From Combretum micranthum (Eukaryota > Streptophyta > Magnoliopsida > Myrtales > Combretaceae): a stretch of 64,000 nt of DNA. The stretch is from NCBI GenBank assembly GCA_024138025.1, contig JAMXBD010000961.1, positions 310,001 to 374,000 of the forward strand, written 5' to 3'. This document shows positions 1 through 12,474 of the stretch, piece after piece (position 1 is the first letter of the stretch; every line of letters starts with the position of its first letter). The notes below the pieces were generated by a model. That model made no database searches and was not told the origin of the DNA. It worked only from the letters and a program-made list of their open reading frames with translations. The position numbers and the translations under genes were made by a program.

Positions 1-1946
1 TTGAACTTAATTCCGTTTTTATTTATTTATTTTTGCGTGGTAACCAATCGTCAATAATTATCAATATTCGAATTCAATTAGCTTATACATTATTAAGAAA
101 GTGTGTATAAATTTTGTAAAGTTAATTATGTTTAATGATCTTTTTTCCTTAGCTAATGGATTAACGTTTAAAAAACAACGCCTGGCTCTTTTGAAGTAAG
201 AATTGCTGTTTAGGAATTTGTTGTGTTTCTTTTATAAACATTTTCAACATATTTCATGTCATGTATGCTGTTCCATCAACCACTGTGCTGGTGTCTAACC
301 AGCGAATTGCTTTATCCATTTTTTTTTTCCAGGAAATTTAGGGTCTAAATTTACATGTACATGATCACGACATAAAATGCAATATTTTTTTTTGTTAAGT
401 TGACTAAATAGCATTTTAAAACAATAAACGCTATCTAATAGCGAAACATTCACTAGAGAGCACGTTAATGACGAATAAATAATAGAATTATTGAATAGAC
501 TATAAAAACACACTTTGTAATATCTTTGTTTTATGTATTTAATTCCTTTAAATTGAGAATCCTTGAGTCTTAGAATGATTAAAAATAATTTTAGCATTTT
601 TTAATTATATACTTATCTAAGAACAAAATGATAAGACAGACTTTTTTTTTTCATTTTTTAATTTTATAGATTGAGAGCTCAATTTTAATCATATGAATCT
701 AGCAGAACAAATAATACAAATACTAGAGAATATATTTGTAATTTACCCTGGGCATCCACATAAAAATAGCCGCAAAAGAAATTTGAGAATGTAAGACATG
801 TTTGGATTATCTTTTTTTTAGTTATATCTGTATTTAATCTACACTCATATTTAATTTATATCTAATATGTTTGATTTATTTATAAGTAAAAGTATTTTTT
901 TATTTACATCTATTTCTTGATAAACAGTTTAAATCGAAACAAATATATACCGTTGATATACTGAGAATGTTGTTATCACGATCCTTTCGTCTAGTCGTCA
1001 TCACTAAGTAACGATTAAATGCATCCGATGAGTTGATTCGCTTATTATTATGGACCAAAAACCATTGGTGGCATTGGCTTGGTTGATGAGATAAGACCAC
1101 GATGTTTCAGAGGACTTCTAGAACGAATGCTGAAATTTCCGCGCCTCCATTTCATATATTAGTTTAGTCTATTAAATTAGTCCAATTTTAAGTCAATCAA
1201 TCAGATTTTAACATATTATTTCGTTTGTCAATTTACGTTCTTCTTCCGTGTATGTATGCTCATTTATATAAAATAATTTCAAAAATATTTTGTTTTGCTC
1301 ATTTCCAACCATATATTCTTTGCATATCCTAGAAACTTTTTTGCAAGCCATGCATTCAAACATCAACTGAGGAAATCTGTCCTTTCATATCCAGTTATTT
1401 CAATTAGAAACGTGTGACATGAACTCATTTAAGGTATCATTATTTTGACATCATATTTTTATCATTTTTAAATAAATGTTTGTCAAGAAACAGACTTCGA
1501 TAAAAAATTGACAGTTTTACTCATAATTGACTAAACAGACATAATACATATATGATAAAATATGATACAGATAAGTTATAAATATAGATTAAATACAAAT
1601 ACGATACTAGATAAAAATCTGACAATTCAAACAAATTGTTATATATAATGTAGAGTTTAAATAACTCATAAGCCAAGCAAGTTCAAGTCAATCTTAAATA
1701 TCATCAGTTGAGTTGTAATTGAGTTATGATATTTGTATTACTTCATTTAAGGCAGCATTATAATTTTTTAGATAATTATAAGTTAAGTTAAACAAATTAG
1801 GTATCATTTCAAATCAAGTTTGAACTCAAATTTATAATTTTAATCAAGTTTAAAGTGAATATAAAATTTAAAATTTTAAGGTTGAGTTAAGATTAGAATA
1901 ATTTCCAACCTAGTTTAAGAGATTAGCCAAAGTCTTATTTTATTAG
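1..1946. other. AT-rich intergenic DNA, no gene recognised
   Basis: No coding region can be supported. The short open frames here have low-complexity translations and no recognisable domain. Two stretches, about 800-920 and 1480-1640, belong to a dispersed AT-rich repeat also seen near 17.0 and 33.5 kb (words such as TTTACTCATAA and its complement). From about 1660 to 1930 the sequence is rich in repeated GAGTT/AACTC words, as in degraded short DNA transposons. Confidence 0.5.
1480..1640. repeat. Dispersed AT-rich short repeat (MITE-like), one of four copies
   Basis: Related stretches occur at about 800-920, 1480-1640, 17030-17200 and 33430-33600, in both orientations. They share a TTGTCAAGAAA or TTTCTTGATAAAC end, a TTTACTCATAA core and alternating GATACA/ATAAA words. 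No clean terminal inverted repeat or target duplication was found, so the class is unknown. A short non-autonomous DNA transposon is the best guess. Confidence 0.35.
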
Positions 1947-2313
1947 GGGTTAACGACCAAAATGATACTTGAACGTTTGCAAAAAGAACAATTAGATATC
2001 TAAAGTTTGGTTTTGAATAATTTGGTACATAAACAAAGTTTTTATTGATTTTTTCATATCTTGATTTTGACAATTCTTGTATCTAAATAAATTTTTATTG
2101 ATTTATTTCATACCTGAAATAAGTTCAATGAGGTAAGAAAAAAGTTCATAAAAAGTTTGTTAATATATCAAAATTATCAAAATCAAACTTCAGGTATGAA
2201 AAATATTAATAAAAAATTTATTTAAATTAGATTATTTAAAATCAAATTTTAAGTATCTAATTATTCATTTTGCAAAAAATTAGATATTATTTTTATTATT
2301 ATCCCAACATTTC
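1947..2313. mobile_element. Mutator-like short TIR element (degenerate copy)
   Basis: The ends are an inverted pair: GGGGTTAACGACCAAAATGA on the left and, read on the other strand, GGGATAATAATAAAAATAAT on the right. The interior has the family's typical words (AGGTATC, CAATTAG, TTTTGCAAAAA). It is the same family as 42808-43122 and 47376-47687, which have 9-bp target duplications. No clear duplication is seen here and the copy is diverged. Confidence 0.45.
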
Positions 2314-2639
2314 TGCAAGGATATTAGTCATTGTCCTTTTGTTTTTTTGGGGCCCAATAGGATTTTACTCACCGTTTCTTGATAGATAGGAAAAAACTAA
2401 GCACGACAAGCATGTGCACAGTGACTTTTACCTTTATTAATGGTCATGGCGTAAAGTTGAAGGTCCATGTCTCCTTTCGCTTCACGAATAATATCACCCA
2501 TTGTCTCCTATAGACATAATTATAACAAGCTTGCCTCGCGCCATAACACAAGATTGGATATTGAGTGTCGGCGGCTCACCGTGACTGCTGAAGTTGCTTC
2601 AGGTCAAGCTCTTCATCGTTTCCAAGTGGCATATGAACT

Positions 2640-2895
2640 TTAATAAGATATCTAATTAGGTAATTAAAATTTTAAAGTTAATTAATGATTTTAAAATTAC
2701 TTAATTTAATAATTAAAAATTTTTTCATACATACTAACAATATCTTTATTATATTGATTAGCATGCATGAAAGGTAATTTTCTGTACTAAACTGATCAAT
2801 TTTAAAGTTTAGATATTAAATTAATTTATTTCAAAATTCAAATATCTAATTGCATATTTTTTCAAAATTTAGGTATCATTCTTACTATTTATCCA
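2640..2895. repeat. Fragment of the Mutator-like short element family
   Basis: Contains the family's internal repeated words (TTAAAGTTTAGATATTAAAT, TTCAAATATCTAATTGCATA, AATTTAGGTATCATTCTTAC) but not two clean ends. It is an eroded relative of the elements at 42808 and 47376. Confidence 0.4.
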
Positions 2896-4821
2896 ACTTA
2901 TAATCACATGTAAAAGCGAATATATGAGTTCTATGATGTGACATAGTGCTTTGGTTTGAAGTATAGTTAAGTTTGAGAAATTCTATGATCTCATCGACTA
3001 TCTAATGGATTACATCATACCCAAACAATCGGACCATTAAAATAATTAATTAGCATATTTATTTTAACAGTGAGATAGTTGAATGAACGGTCCCGACAAT
3101 ACCATAGAAGCTCCCGTTAAGCTGTATCCCTTAATCATGTTTTTAATAAATAAAATAATATTTTTAATAGAAAAAAATTAAATACTCCCATTAGAGGGAA
3201 AAAAAAGTACAACAGACCCCTTGGTGGTAAATTGTCAGTGACATACAAAATATTAATAAAATTTTGATATAGAGATAGTTAAAGAAAAACTACACACAAT
3301 CACCATCATTTTTTACATAAATAAAAGGAAAAAGAAATACTATTGTTTCTCTAATGACACTGGGACTTAAATGCAAATGTGTCGACTAGATTCCCAACCA
3401 CATTTAATATACCCCAAACCAATAAAAAACCAGCATAATAAAATTTAACGAAAGAAAAAAGGAAAAAAATATATATTAATATATATATATATATATAATT
3501 TCCTTTGTCTTAATTACCATCCATTACAAATTGGAGAAGAGAGAACCAATCTCGATTTATCTTACTGAGAAACCAGAATTCATATCACCTGGCCATAAAA
3601 CTTTCATTGTCTTATTAATAATTAAATGTAAATATATATACCTATAATATAAATGAAGATTTTCTCCCATACATCTAGTCCATATAAATTCTATCAAAGA
3701 ATATGACCTGCATTGCAATATACATAATAGGATCATGAATCCTGTCCTTTTCTCAAACTTTTATTTTCTTTTAAGTTTGTTTTCTTTCAACAACAGCCAA
3801 GTCAAATGAGCCACCTTCTATTTTGTTCTGGAGTTTAGTTGGCGATTAGTTTGGTTTTGGGTTCACCCACTTGACTATTTTAATCTTCTCAATTAGTTAT
3901 GAAACCGACAATGACAACAATGATGAGGGGTTTCCAATAATAATGATGATATTAATGATAATATAGATTTAAACTATATGTATTTTTTGTTTTTTGGCCA
4001 ATTAAACTATATGTATTTTAGGGGATACATTTCGCATAAATATATCAGTTTTATGGCAAGCATCATACTTGTATATATTATAAGTCTGTTATTTTACTTT
4101 TTCTTTTCATTAATTTATTCCATTGAAGTATTGTCGTGCATAATTAATAGTTGATATTATTAAAAAAAATGATATTACATAATAATGTATCTCAAGAATT
4201 TATACATTCTAAGTTATTAAATGAACGTTAATATATATATATTTATATATATATATATATATAGGATTCGAACTCATAAAAGAAATCGCACATGATTCTC
4301 AATGTGCAGAATCGCTGGCATCAAGTTTGCATGGAGTCGTTCTGCTCTTAATTAATTACTTTATATAATCATAAATAAAATTATTACATAAAGATAACGG
4401 TGTCTTATCTCGTAATTAATCTAACCGTTAAAATAAATATAGTAAATAAAATATTAATTATTATGATTATTTCATCACTGTTAAATATGATGTGAATCAT
4501 TGAATGACGATGAAATCGATTTCGTCAAAATTAATAGTAAAATTATAAATTTTTATTGTGGTTATAACTTTTATATAACCTATAAAGCAGGGCAGTAACT
4601 AGAAGATTCATACCTTTTTATTAGTGAGAACTCAAATTCAGTACTTTCAACCGATGACCTCCTATTTGGACCTAATCATTTGTTATTATATCCTTGTTAT
4701 CAATAGACCTGCATTCCTCGAGCTGACATCTTCTTGCTGTTGAGTCCTCTGGTAATGAAGAATGGAAAGGAAGTTACCAAAGAAAAATCAAATCAAACAT
4801 CTCAATATAAACTGTGATACA
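2896..4821. other. AT-rich intergenic DNA with TA microsatellites, no gene recognised
   Basis: No coding signal or transposon end could be identified. Long TA runs occur at about 3469-3498 and 4230-4262. The remainder is AT-rich sequence with frequent stops in all frames. Confidence 0.5.
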
Positions 4822-4829
4822 GAAACAAC

Positions 4830-5527
4830 TAAGGGTATTCAGGGTTCGATTAACCGATTTATGGTCTTATTTTTTTATCTTAACCGTAATAATTAGATTT
4901 TCAATATCTTGATCCTAAATCGATCCATTATGAACGGTTAACCGCTTTAGTTAATTTTTTCAGTTTTCGGTTTTTTAACTGTTTAACATAATGATTATGC
5001 AAATTTTGCAGTTAACAATATTTTTTAATATATTCGTAAAAAATTAGAGTATTTTTTTTGTATAATTATATTAAAAGCTATAAATTAAGATTGTAAGACA
5101 TGTAAAATAATTGTTAATATATATCAGTGCCATGAAGATAATAATCATAATAGCCTTTTACTCATGTGTTCTTATCAACCTTGATCAATTGAGCTCAATA
5201 CAAAATCTCAATCAAACACCACCATTCTAATTTTCAAACATATATGCATTTGTTTCTTTTTATCTGAATCATTCATTTTAACATAATTCATATTGATAAC
5301 AATAAAAAATAATTATATGGATATATTATAAATTATATATATTTATAATTACGGATCGGTTAACCGAATCCATCGGTTTCTAGAATCTAAAAACAAAACC
5401 GAAACCGAAAAATTAAAAATGCTGATCCTAAACCGAAACCGATGGATCGGTTAACCATTTTTTGTCGGATTGGTTTTTCGGTTTCAGCTCGATTATCCTA
5501 AATATTTGTTTTTTTTGCACACCCCTA
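4830..5527. mobile_element. Non-autonomous hAT-like element with perfect 8-bp target duplication
   Basis: Flanked by a perfect 8-bp direct repeat GAAACAAC at 4822-4829 and 5528-5535, the target-site length of hAT transposons. The ends form an imperfect inverted repeat: TAAGGGTATTCA on the left against TAGGGGTGTGCA from the right end read in reverse (9 of 12 match). The subterminal regions are dense in CGGTTAACCGA and CGGTTTCGGTT words, as in many plant hAT derivatives. No transposase reading frame is present, so it must be mobilised in trans. The short open frame starting at 5462 spans the element boundary and is not a gene. Confidence 0.75.
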
Positions 5528-5675
5528 GAAACAACCTTCCCACAATATAAATTTCCGATTGGTAAGATTCACATCATCAATTACGGCAAGATTAAGGCTA
5601 TGGGAAAAAATCAACTGAATCGCGAATTAGATGGTACTATATAGAATTATATGGAAATTTTGATTTTTTTTTAAA

Positions 5676-6445
5676 GGTTTGGCAAAAAGTAAATGTTTGT
5701 GATTCGGTTCAGAATCTTGAACCGAATCAAATTGTATTATATATTAGACAAAAATTCAAATATATTGTTTTTCTTTTAATTATTTTATTAAAAATATTTA
5801 AAAATATTTTATTTATATATGTATTATTAATGAGAATATATTAGATTGGCCATATCATATTTTGATTGTTACAGTGTGTCTACAAATAAGGTAATTTTTA
5901 GATTTTAGTCTTTAGTATTTTGAATAATATTTTTTCCTTTGTGTTAGTAATTAATCTATTTTTATTACTTAATTACTTATTAGTTTATATAATTAATAAT
6001 GTGTTCATTAGAAGTATACAATAAATTAAAATTTTCTCTTGATAACATATTCTTATTTTATTGAGTTTAATATGTCATTGCAGTTTAGGATAATTCAAAA
6101 GAATAAGACTAATATATTATTAAAATTTAAATGAAATCAATTATCTACTATAAGTTTCACATATTTATTCGGGTAAATATTAATTCTAAATATTATTGTT
6201 CACATTTACATTGGTGATAAGAAATATGTAATTGAAGTTTTTTAGTAAAATATATTTTTATTTTAAGAATAAAAAATTGTTCAAACTGCAAACTAAATTG
6301 TTCGAACCGCAAACCAAACCAAACCATACCAAATCAAACCCTTTTTTCAATTCAAAAAAATTTCAAATCGAACCTTATGGTTAAGTTCGGATTTTAAAGA
6401 AAAACCAAACTATAATATATAGTTTCTAACCAAATATACCCATAT
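5676..6445. mobile_element. Second hAT-like element, related to 10920-12474, ends approximate
   Basis: The interior matches the interior of the element at 10920-12474: shared words include GTGTCTACAAATAAG, TTTAGTCTTTAG and TTACTTATTAGTTTATATAA, followed by a CAAACCAAACC-rich right side. A GATTCGGTTCAG/CTTGAACCGAATC inverted pair lies near the left end. The right end AACCAAATATACCC looks like a decayed form of the CACACCCCTA terminus. No target duplication could be read, so the limits are estimates. Confidence 0.5.
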
Positions 6446-6523
6446 AAAGGAGGCAAATCGAATCAAATCACATTGCATCATCCACAACCCTAAGGGGGAT
6501 CATATATAAATATACCTTATATA

Positions 6524-7253
6524 GACATAGGCACGGTTTCGGTTCCAAACAAAAACCGTTATTGGTTGTTCTAAAGTTAAAACTAGATTGGTTGGCTGGT
6601 TCTAAAATTAGCTAGGAAACTATCATTTTTCTAATTCCTAGGTGGTTTTATGACCTAGAACCGAGCGGATTCAACTCGTTTCATTAAAAAAGAAGAAATA
6701 ATTAGATACAAATTTATAAATTATATTAAATATATAATTGTTACTGTTTACACTATTTCATATGAATAGTAAAATTTATTATCTATCTACAATATTTAAT
6801 ATTTTATTATAAAAAATATAAATAAATATAACTTAAAATTATATATATTTTAGTTTATATAAACTTCTCTTAAAGATAAAATTCATTCCTTAATAACGAG
6901 AGACTAATTTTTATATTGTAATTTTCATGTTATCCTCTAGAGTGTTTTGCAATCTCATATTACTGATTATAATTTATATAAGTTGTATTTATATATAAAT
7001 AAATATGTATTCTAAAAAATTTTTTAAAATTGGCTAAATAATTTAACACTTTTCAAACCTGATAATTAATTATTTTGAGTTTAAAATTTATTTATTAAAT
7101 AAAAATTCATTTTTCACTTAAAGAAAAAGATGGTTCTGCGATTCTAAAACCAGAACCAGAAATCGCTAATTCCACATAACATGATCGAAACCATGGAAGA
7201 TGGTTCCGGTTTTGAATCCTCATTTTCAAGACTTGGAATCGTGCCCATGTCTA
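6524..7253. mobile_element. hAT-like short element, TAGACAT family, copy 1
   Basis: The ends are inverted: TAGACATAGGCACG on the left and TAGACATGGGCACG from the right end in reverse complement. CTTATATA stands directly outside both ends (6516-6523 and 7254-7261). The left TA of the terminus overlaps this repeat, so the exact left base is uncertain by two. GGTTC/GAACC words fill the subterminal parts and the centre is AT-rich and non-coding. Two relatives lie at 7620-8262 (inverted) and 35299-36039. Confidence 0.7.
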
Positions 7254-7430
7254 CTTATATAATCTGATAACTTTAAGGATAATGTTACTTTCACAAATTT
7301 TAATCATATGTTTTTTTTTCTTTTTCTTTTTCAATTCTAAACCCAAAATTCTATATATATATGAATATTATATTCAATCAAAATATCTCCCAGTAACATT
7401 CTTATCCTTATTTTTTCTTCTTTTTTTTTT

Positions 7431-8430
7431 GTGGTAAATGTCATTTTTGATACTTGAAGTTTATAGGATATTCAATTTAGTATCCAAATTTTAAAATGGT
7501 CAATTTGATAGACAATCAAACTTTTTCTTACTATTCTTACCACCTCATTAATATCATTTAATTTATTTCCCGATGCATAAAGGACAGCATATGATTGAAT
7601 TTTCACTAATAATCTAAACTAGACATCGTCTCGGTTCTATGGAACCAACAAATCCTAGTTTTAATTTTGGAACCATGGAAACGCCATTTTTTTAAGTAAA
7701 AAAAAAATGAATAAATGAATATTTGTTTTTTATAAAATAAATTTTGAACTCAAAATAATAAGTGTTAAATTATTTAACCAGATTTTTTAAAATTTTGTTT
7801 AAGATGTGCATTTATTTATACACAAAACATTCAATATCAATTGTAGTTAGTAATATGAGATTGCCAATTACTCTAAAGGGTAAAAAGAAAATTACAATAC
7901 AAATATAGTCTTATATTATTAAGGAAAGAGATTTTTCTTTTAGGAGAAGTTTACATAAACTAAATCATATATATTTTTAAGTTCTATTTATTTATTTTGT
8001 TAATAATAACATATTAAATACTATGAATAGGTAATAAATTTTACTATTCATATGAAATGTTTTGAACATTAATAATCGTATATTTAATATTATTTTTTTA
8101 AATTTTTCCTCTAATTTTCTTTTTTTTTAAATGGAATTTGTTGAAATTGTTAGTTCTACTCGTTTTAGGCCAAGAAATCAACGGTTTCTTAAGCAGTTTT
8201 AGAATCACCAGTAGTGGTTTCGATTCGATTCCCTGTTTAGAACTCATCTGTGCCTATGTCTACTCCTAACAACGTCTATTACTTATAGGTTTTCCGTATC
8301 GAAAATAGAGTAACTGATGTTATGAGATGATAAAAATAGTCATAAAAAGTTTAATTAGTATTAAATTGAACATTTCAAAGTTTAATACCAAATTGAATTT
8401 TTATACAAATATTGAAGTATCAAATTTTAT
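7431..8430. repeat. Mutator-like short element fragments split by a hAT-like insertion
   Basis: GGTAAATGTCATTTTTGATACT at about 7434 and the following repeated words match the left part of the Mutator-like short family. Matching words resume after 8271 (TTTCAAAGTTTAATACC, GAAGTATCAAATTTT). The hAT-like element at 7620-8262 lies between them, so it probably landed in an older copy. The limits are approximate. Confidence 0.35.
7620..8262. mobile_element. hAT-like short element, TAGACAT family, copy 2 (inverted)
   Basis: Starts with TAGACATCGTCTCGG and ends ...TGTGCCTATGTCTA, an inverted pair of the same family as 6524-7253. Its AT-rich core (around 7780-8090) is the reverse complement of the core of copy 1 (around 6740-7020), so the two copies lie head to head about 370 bp apart. 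The flanking octamers ATCTAAAC and CTCCTAAC agree at 5 of 8 positions, consistent with an old, eroded target duplication. Confidence 0.6.
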
Positions 8431-8499
8431 TTTTTTTTCATTTTCTTTTTTGATTTTTACTAACGTGGTTGGGATCTTCAAACTTACAAATCAAAATCT

Positions 8500-8690
8500 C
8501 ATTCCTTCTTCCGAGCCATTAAGGACCACGTCAAATTTGTACAACAGGAATCTTGGCATAACTCCATCCCAACCACCGCAGAGGACGTTGACATGGAACA
8601 CCCGTCTTCATTCCCACGCAAACCTAATCTCGCACAAAGCAAAGCCATCTGCGTTAGCACTTGAACCTGCGTTGCGTCTTCGCTGAATGG
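8500..8690. other. GC-richer island, possible captured gene fragment
   Basis: This ~190-bp stretch is clearly richer in GC and in non-repetitive codons than its surroundings. A plus-strand frame runs for about 50 codons from 8510 before a stop. It matches no family I recognise and has no start, splice site or domain that can be pointed to. It may be a transposon-carried or relict exon fragment, or chance. Confidence 0.2.
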
Positions 8691-8819
8691 ATAGAATTGG
8701 AAATATCTAGAAATATTTAAAACTAAATTGCAAAAATAAACATTTCGGATTTAATTACACAAAATACTGAAGATGAAAGTGAAAAAGAAAAAATTCCCTT
8801 AAAATTTTCCATTTATTAC

Positions 8820-9107
8820 CAACTTAAAATATTAATGTTTTTTTTAATATCTCGAATGATACCTAAACTTTGATTAAATATGCAATTATGTATTGAAATT
8901 TTAAAATTATCAATTTAGTTACTAAAATTACTTTTTGAGTACACTAACCAATATCGAGAAGGTACCATTGGTGTGCACTAAAAGTTCTTTTAGGTATTAA
9001 ATTGATCAATTGCAAAGTTCAGGTACTAGATTGATTAATTTCGAAGTTTGGTTTCTAATTGCATAGTTTGCCAAAGTTCAAGTGCCACTCACTATATATT
9101 AACTCTT
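8820..9107. repeat. Degenerate Mutator-like short element
   Basis: Carries the family's words in order: GATACCTAAACTTTGATTAA, CAATTATGTATTGAAATTTT, AAATTGATCAATTGCAAAGT and TTTGCCAAAGTTCAAGTGCC. The terminal GGGATAATGTCA-type ends have decayed and no target duplication is visible. Confidence 0.4.
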
Positions 9108-9113
9108 TTTTAA

Positions 9114-9530
9114 CAGGTAAATTATGCTAGAAAGTATCAATATTTGCAAAGGTTTAGTTAAGGTATCAACGTTTCGAATAGTTAAAAAGATGAATCAACA
9201 TTTTACAAAATAAATCAAATAAGATATCAGCATTTTGTGAAGTCAAAATGTTGATTCCTCTTTTCAATAATTTAAAATGTTGATATTTAAATGAACCTAT
9301 TCTAAATATTGATACCATAATTGAACTTTGTGAATTGTTGATATGTCAAATGAACTTATCCTTCAATGTTGATGTTTCCGATGTAATTTATCCTTAGTTT
9401 TTAACTATTCAAAATATTAATTCCTTATTTTGCTCATTTTGTGAAATGTTGATTTCTTTTTTTTAATCAAACATTAATATCTTATTTGAATTTAGCTAAA
9501 TATTGATATGTTCTAGTGTAATAGTTGTCC
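9114..9530. mobile_element. Foldback-like element with long inverted ends
   Basis: The first ~55 bp (AATTATGCTAGAAAGTATCA, then ATATTTGCAAAGG) reappear, diverged, as the reverse complement of the last ~55 bp (ACTATTACACTAGAACATAT, then CAATATTTAGC). Inside, AATCAACATTTTAC and AAAATGTTGATTCC are also complementary, so most of the unit can fold back. It has no coding capacity and no clear target duplication. The class could be Mutator-like or foldback. Confidence 0.45.
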
Positions 9531-10911
9531 ATAAAATCATACCTTTTCTAGTAACTAAGTATAATTTTGATTTTGCTTGCAAGAAAAAGTAATCTCCATC
9601 GCTTATCGACCACTCATTGTATTTCACCAATAGGGCTCAAAATCCTTGGAGCCTTCTAATCTAACTTGACCTAAATTCTCAAAAAAGTTGAAAATAATGT
9701 ACATAAACCTATTGGAACATACATATAATAATGACGTCATTATATAAATGATATTATCTAAATTTATCCAGTCTTATCAGACACGGTCCGGAAGCTTAAT
9801 AGGACATGCTACAAGGTCAAGAGTCAATGGATAAAACCAATTGAGCCAAAGTTAACTGCGGTTGAACTAACTAGTTTCTAAAGGAGGGTTGGATTCAACT
9901 TGATTGGACTAGGCGGATCAATTCAGGTTGACAATACTGAATTTATCATTATAAATGGCAAAGCACACAAAAGATTTAAACAAAAAGAACAGAAATAATG
10001 TGATACACAAGGTTTAATGTTAGAAAACTAGCAGGAATTGAGGTAAATGATCACAGCAAAACTACAAAAGATCTACTATTATAACACGATAGAATTGTAC
10101 ATTCGTCTTTTATACTTGCTCTCCTTAGTATATGTGGCAACATACATAGCAATAAAACCTCGTCTGAATAAAGTAATAAAAATGCATTCTGATCCGAACT
10201 TGAATCATGCTAGCAATTTCTTACTTTTCCCCATTGTTCATCTGCATAAAATAACATAATCTTTTTGGATTGAAATTAATCTATCTACAACATACAAGGA
10301 ATACACTCATTGTGAATAAGTAATGGCCCCTTGTCCTCTAGTTTAACTACTGCCACATCATAAATGACTTTACTTCTATCATCCTTTTTTTTCCACTAAT
10401 TTTACCCTAATGTGACTCTTCTACCTGCAATGGCAACACACGTCTAGGCTCCAAGAATATAGTACCTCTAAATCTCGCTCATTGGTAAGTGCTTATCAAG
10501 ATTATCTCAAATCCTTACTTTTTCTTTTTTTAACGGTTATTTCCAATATGACATAAGCACTTAAACTCAACACAGTATCTATTCACCGCCTTCATAAGCC
10601 AACTATACCTTGGACAAACCAAATTTGTCCCTCCATCAAATTCCTTAATACTATGCTTTACCCTATATGTAAATCACAAACCATAGACCTGTGATCTCTT
10701 CGAGATACGCATACAAGAAATAAACAAGTAAAAAGGGAAAAAAATTTGGTTCACAAGACTTCACAATCGAAATCACTAAAAACTTCAAGAGTAAAAATCA
10801 ATGGGTAAGATTGTAAAATTACAATGCGATGGTTTCTACCACCTCTCTAAATCGATATCATTATAATTGGATTAACTAAGATTTATAGAACTCTCACTTA
10901 AACTTTATCTA
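9531..10911. other. Intergenic DNA, no gene recognised
   Basis: No domain-bearing frame. The wording around 9990-10080 and 10740-10860 resembles degraded LTR sequence read antisense, but no paired repeat, primer site or polypurine tract was found to support that. Confidence 0.4.
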
Positions 10912-10919
10912 ATACACAC

Positions 10920-11282
10920 GAAGGTTGTGCCCAAAAAAAAAAAAAAAAAAGAAAGAAAGAAAGAGCTAAATCGCAAACCAGTTCAAACTAAATAGAACCC
11001 CACCAAAATTTTGAATTTTTTTTTTCCAAAATAGTTTTATTTGCAATTAAAGGTGCAAACGAGTTAGGCTTGCCTAGCTTGAGCACATCTCGTTTATTTT
11101 TTAACAAGCTCAAACCAAGCTAAGCTCTTAACAAGTCTAGAATGTGTAGGCTCAGGCTTATACCTGTTAAGGTTTTTCAAGCCTAAGCATGGCCCGTTAG
11201 GCTCGTTTAGCACATATAATTATATATTATAATATTAAATTAATATAAATAATTATATATAATATTATATTAATAACATAAT

Positions 11283-11313
<31 letters not shown>

Positions 11314-12474
11314 TAAACGAACCCTGAATGAGCTTATCCACGAGCTTAGCCCACGAGCTAAGTTTAAACTTAACCCTGAATGAGCTTGTTCACAAGCTGG
11401 CCCATGAGCTTAAGTTTAGCTAAACAAGCCTGAGTTTGAGCTTGTTCGAGCTCGACCAATTTAGCTAAACGAACCAAGTCAAGCCAAGCCTAAAATGAGC
11501 CAAGCTTGAGTAGTTCGGGAGTAGCTTGATTCGTTTGCAGCCTTATTTGCATTTTGGTTCGGTGAAAAATAAATGGCTTGTGGTTTGATTTGAGACCCTG
11601 AACCTAACTGAACTGTTTTATATATTTTGAAAAAAAAAATTAAACATATTATTTTCTTTTTTTAATTGTTTTATTAAAAAATTAATTATTTTAAAACTTT
11701 TTATTTAGACGTGTAGTCTTCATGAAAATGAAATTAGAATAGTTATATCATGTTTCGATTGTTGTGATGTGTCTACAAATAAGATAATTTTTAAAATTTT
11801 AGCCTTTAGTGTTTTGAATGTTCTTTTTTTTCTTACAAATTAATCTACTTTTATTACTTAGTTACTTATTGGTTTATATAATTGGTAGAATAATCATATC
11901 ATGTTTTGATTGCTGTGATGTATCTATAAATAAGATAATTTTTATATTTTAGTCTTTAGTGTTCTAAATATTCTTTTTTTTTTTTTTTGCCTTTGTCTTT
12001 CTAATTAATCTACTTTTATTACTTAGTTACTTATTAGTTTATATAATTGATAGTGTGCTAATTAAAAGCATATAACAAATTAAAATCTACACCTCATATT
12101 AGGATAACATATTCTTATTTTATTTAATAAAATATATCATTATAGTTCAGCATGATTATAATTGTATGATGGATAAAATCCCTCCCACACTATTAGCTTT
12201 TCATATTTATTTTGGTATTTAATTTTAAATATTATTTATTATTTATTTTTGTATCGGTGATAAGAAATATAAAATCAATTTTTTTTATAGAATATATATT
12301 CATATTAAGAATAAAAAAAATTCAAACCACAAATCAAACCATATCGAACCTTTTCTATTGTTTAAAAATATTACAAACCAAATCATATAAATATAATCAC
12401 ATTTAAAAGAAAAACATAACCATAAGAGACAATTCAGTTTGGTTTGGGAGGCGAACCACATGTGCACACCCCTA
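10920..12474. mobile_element. Non-autonomous hAT-like element hosting a second hAT-like insertion
   Basis: Flanked by near-identical octamers, ATACACAC (10912-10919) and ATGCACAC (12475-12482), 7 of 8 matching. The right end in reverse is TAGGGGTGTGCAC and the left end reads GAAGGTTGTGCCC (9 of 13). Subterminal AACC/GGTT words are abundant. About 500 bp near the left side is a later insertion (11048-11545). A ~150-bp internal segment is duplicated in tandem (roughly 11740-11885 and 11890-12055). No transposase is encoded; the open frames at 12212-12482 are by-products of base composition. Confidence 0.65.
11048..11545. mobile_element. Nested hAT-like element with 8-bp target duplication
   Basis: Begins TAAAGGTGCAAACGAG and ends TCGTTTGCAGCCTTA, an inverted pair (RC of the right end: TAAGGCTGCAAACGA). 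The flanking octamers are TTTGCAAT (11040-11047) and TTTGCATT (11546-11553), 7 of 8. The interior is filled with AAGCTTGAGC/GAGCTCGACC words and a TA run (about 11289-11312). It interrupts the larger hAT-like element and so is younger than it. Confidence 0.7.

Noticed and set aside
3469..3498. TA-rich tract as a promoter
   Set aside because: Similar TA microsatellites occur at more than ten places here without a gene downstream.
4262..4350. Possible tRNA because of GGATTCGAACTC
   Set aside because: The surrounding sequence does not form acceptor, D and anticodon stems of the right spacing.
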